Source: Gammaproteobacteria bacterium (GTDB lineage: Bacteria > Pseudomonadota > Gammaproteobacteria > Pseudomonadales > Halieaceae). Taken from it: a DNA stretch of 18,433 nucleotides. Location: assembly GCA_018222695.1 (NCBI GenBank), contig JAAEZV010000007.1, positions 1 to 18,433 on the forward strand, given 5' to 3'. Positions 17,097 through 18,433 of the stretch are shown piece after piece; the stretch's first letter is position 1, and every line of letters starts with the position of its first letter. The position numbers and the translations under genes are program-made. Below the pieces are notes generated by a model, which searched no databases, had not been told where the DNA came from, and saw only the letters and a program-made list of their open reading frames with translations.

Positions 17097-18433
17097 ATGG
17101 ACAGGGAAGACGACATTCAGTACGACGGCGAGGTGCTACCACCCGAGGGTGCGCCATTAGCAGACTATGGTCCGGCAACGCCGGCCGTAGCCGATGATGT
17201 GCTACCCGATACGCTCGTCCTATTACCGTTGCCCGGCAGACCCTTTTTCCCCGGACAGGTGCAGCCGGTCTCATTCAACCCTGATAACTGGCAGGCGACC
17301 CTGGATGCGATCGCGAAGCAAGGTTCTGGCCTGTTGGGCCTCGCTTTTGTAGACGAGCCAGACCCTGGCAAAGCGACGGCACAACAAATCCCCAATACCG
17401 GCTGCGTCGTGCGACTGCACCGCCCACCCATGGCAGAGCATGGGGGCCAGTTTCTGGCACAAGGGCTTCGCCGTTTCCGCATTGTGCGCTGGCTTAATGA
17501 GGAAGGGCCTCTGGTAGCACAGGTCGAGTACCCCCGTAGCCAGGGAGATCGCGAGAGCGATGAGATCAAGGCCTACGCCATGGCGATTATCGCGGCGATC
17601 AAGGAATTGCTGCCACTTAACCCTCTGTACAGCGAGGAGCTCAAGCAGCACATCGGGCAGTTCAATCCCAATCAACCGAGCCTGTTGGCCGACTTTGCGG
17701 CCGCGTTGACTACGGCAAACGGCGATCAATTACAGGAGATCCTCGAGACGCTGCCCCTGACCCAGCGCATGACGAAAGTGCTGGAGCTTCTGAAGCGCGA
17801 AAAAGAAGTGGCCACGCTACAGGGACAAATCAGCACTCAGGTCAACGAGAAGGTCTCGGCGAATCAGCGTGAGTTCTTTCTGCGAGAGCAGATGAAGGTG
17901 ATCGAGAAAGAGCTGGGCATTTCCAAGGATGACAATACTTCAGACCTAGAGCGTTTCCAGCAGCGGCTTGAAAACCTGCACCCGCCGCAAAAAGTACGGG
18001 ACCGCATCGAGGAAGAATTCAGCAAACTGAAGGTGCTGGAGTCGGGGTCCCCTGAATACGGTGTGACCCGCAACTATCTGGACTGGGCAACCTCCGTCCC
18101 CTGGGGCGTGTATTCAGAAGATAATCTGGACCTCAAGCAGGCGCGGGTCGCACTGGAAGCGCACCACGACGGACTGGATGACGTCAAAGCGCGCATCACC
18201 GAATTCTTAGCAGTGGGCGCCTTCAAGGGCAGTATTGATGGATCCATTCTGTTGCTGGCGGGCCCGCCGGGGGTGGGTAAGACCAGCATCGGCAAATCGA
18301 TTGCCGCAGCGCTCGGCCGCAAATTTTACCGATTCAGCTTGGGCGGCATGCGCGACGAGGCGGAGATCAAGGGCCATAGGCGCACCTATGTCGGGGCGAT
18401 GCCCGGCAAGCTCGTACAGGCATTGAAAGAGGT
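17097..18433 (+). CDS. lon: Lon-family ATP-dependent protease, AsrA-like (3' truncated)
   Basis: Lon proteases unfold and degrade damaged or regulatory proteins in the cytoplasm. The frame is open from the ATG at 17097 to the window edge (445 full codons), so the end of the AAA+ domain and the Ser-Lys protease domain are missing. Residues about 40-250 are the LON substrate-binding domain. A coiled-coil linker follows, including [20 protein letters not shown]. The AAA+ Walker A is GPPGVGKT (389-396), followed by [20 protein letters not shown]. The phrases [34 protein letters not shown] and [16 protein letters not shown] match what I remember of AsrA, the second Lon of Pseudomonas aeruginosa, rather than canonical Lon. 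The start has CGGAGG 7 nt upstream. The near-consensus sigma32 promoter fits a heat-shock gene. Confidence 0.93.
   Translation, partial: MDREDDIQYDGEVLPPEGAPLADYGPATPAVADDVLPDTLVLLPLPGRPFFPGQVQPVSFNPDNWQATLDAIAKQGSGLLGLAFVDEPDPGKATAQQIPNTGCVVRLHRPPMAEHGGQFLAQGLRRFRIVRWLNEEGPLVAQVEYPRSQGDRESDEIKAYAMAIIAAIKELLPLNPLYSEELKQHIGQFNPNQPSLLADFAAALTTANGDQLQEILETLPLTQRMTKVLELLKREKEVATLQGQISTQVNEKVSANQREFFLREQMKVIEKELGISKDDNTSDLERFQQRLENLHPPQKVRDRIEEEFSKLKVLESGSPEYGVTRNYLDWATSVPWGVYSEDNLDLKQARVALEAHHDGLDDVKARITEFLAVGAFKGSIDGSILLLAGPPGVGKTSIGKSIAAALGRKFYRFSLGGMRDEAEIKGHRRTYVGAMPGKLVQALKE

Noticed and set aside
1..18433. CRISPR arrays, tRNA or rRNA genes, insertion sequences and attachment sites
   Set aside because: I found no regularly spaced repeats, cloverleaf sequences, transposase-like frames or integrase-like frames on either strand.

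Overview
The window looks like a chromosomal segment of a gammaproteobacterium. The order miaB-ybeZ-ybeY-ybeX-lnt followed by leuS-lptE-holA, with a DUF1820 gene divergent from miaB, resembles what I recall from Pseudomonas-type genomes. The GC content is moderate to high and the genes are tightly packed. A marine lineage such as Halieaceae/Cellvibrionales is a guess only. I see no tRNA, rRNA, CRISPR array, insertion sequence or phage gene.

Left part (1-5700), stress and accessory genes. A DUF885 metallopeptidase-like gene enters from the left edge, cut at its 5' end. It is followed by katG, a full-length catalase-peroxidase with an N-terminal export signal. katG converges on an OsmC/Ohr-family peroxidase gene, with a strong bidirectional terminator between them. 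Next, on the minus strand, is an ImuA/SulA-family SOS gene. Its usual partners imuB and dnaE2 are absent. A perfect LexA box lies between it and a divergent MFS exporter gene.

Central part (5696-16343), core housekeeping. The MFS gene runs tail to tail into holA, and the two coding regions overlap by 43 bp. On the minus strand, in transcription order, come miaB (tRNA methylthiolation), ybeZ/phoL (PhoH ATPase), ybeY (rRNA endonuclease), ybeX/corC (CBS-domain protein), lnt (lipoprotein N-acylation), leuS (leucyl-tRNA synthetase), lptE (LPS assembly lipoprotein) and holA (DNA polymerase III delta). Most of these junctions are 1-4 nt stop/start overlaps, and ybeZ, ybeY and ybeX use TTG or GTG starts. 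A candidate sigma70 promoter sits in the miaB-ybeZ gap. LeuRS is a compact form that lacks the zinc-site cysteines and the insertion ahead of KMSKS found in the E. coli enzyme.

Right part (16344-18433). A short DUF1820 gene is divergent from miaB. After a 252-bp gap comes the 5' portion of a Lon protease gene, cut by the right edge. Its N-terminal half matches the AsrA-type second Lon of Pseudomonas better than canonical Lon. A near-consensus sigma32 heat-shock promoter lies just upstream of it.

The most interesting features are the LexA-controlled divergent pair (an orphan ImuA/SulA-like protein plus an exporter) and the heat-shock promoter on the AsrA-type Lon. Nothing here is clearly an undescribed multi-gene system; the SOS pair is the best candidate.
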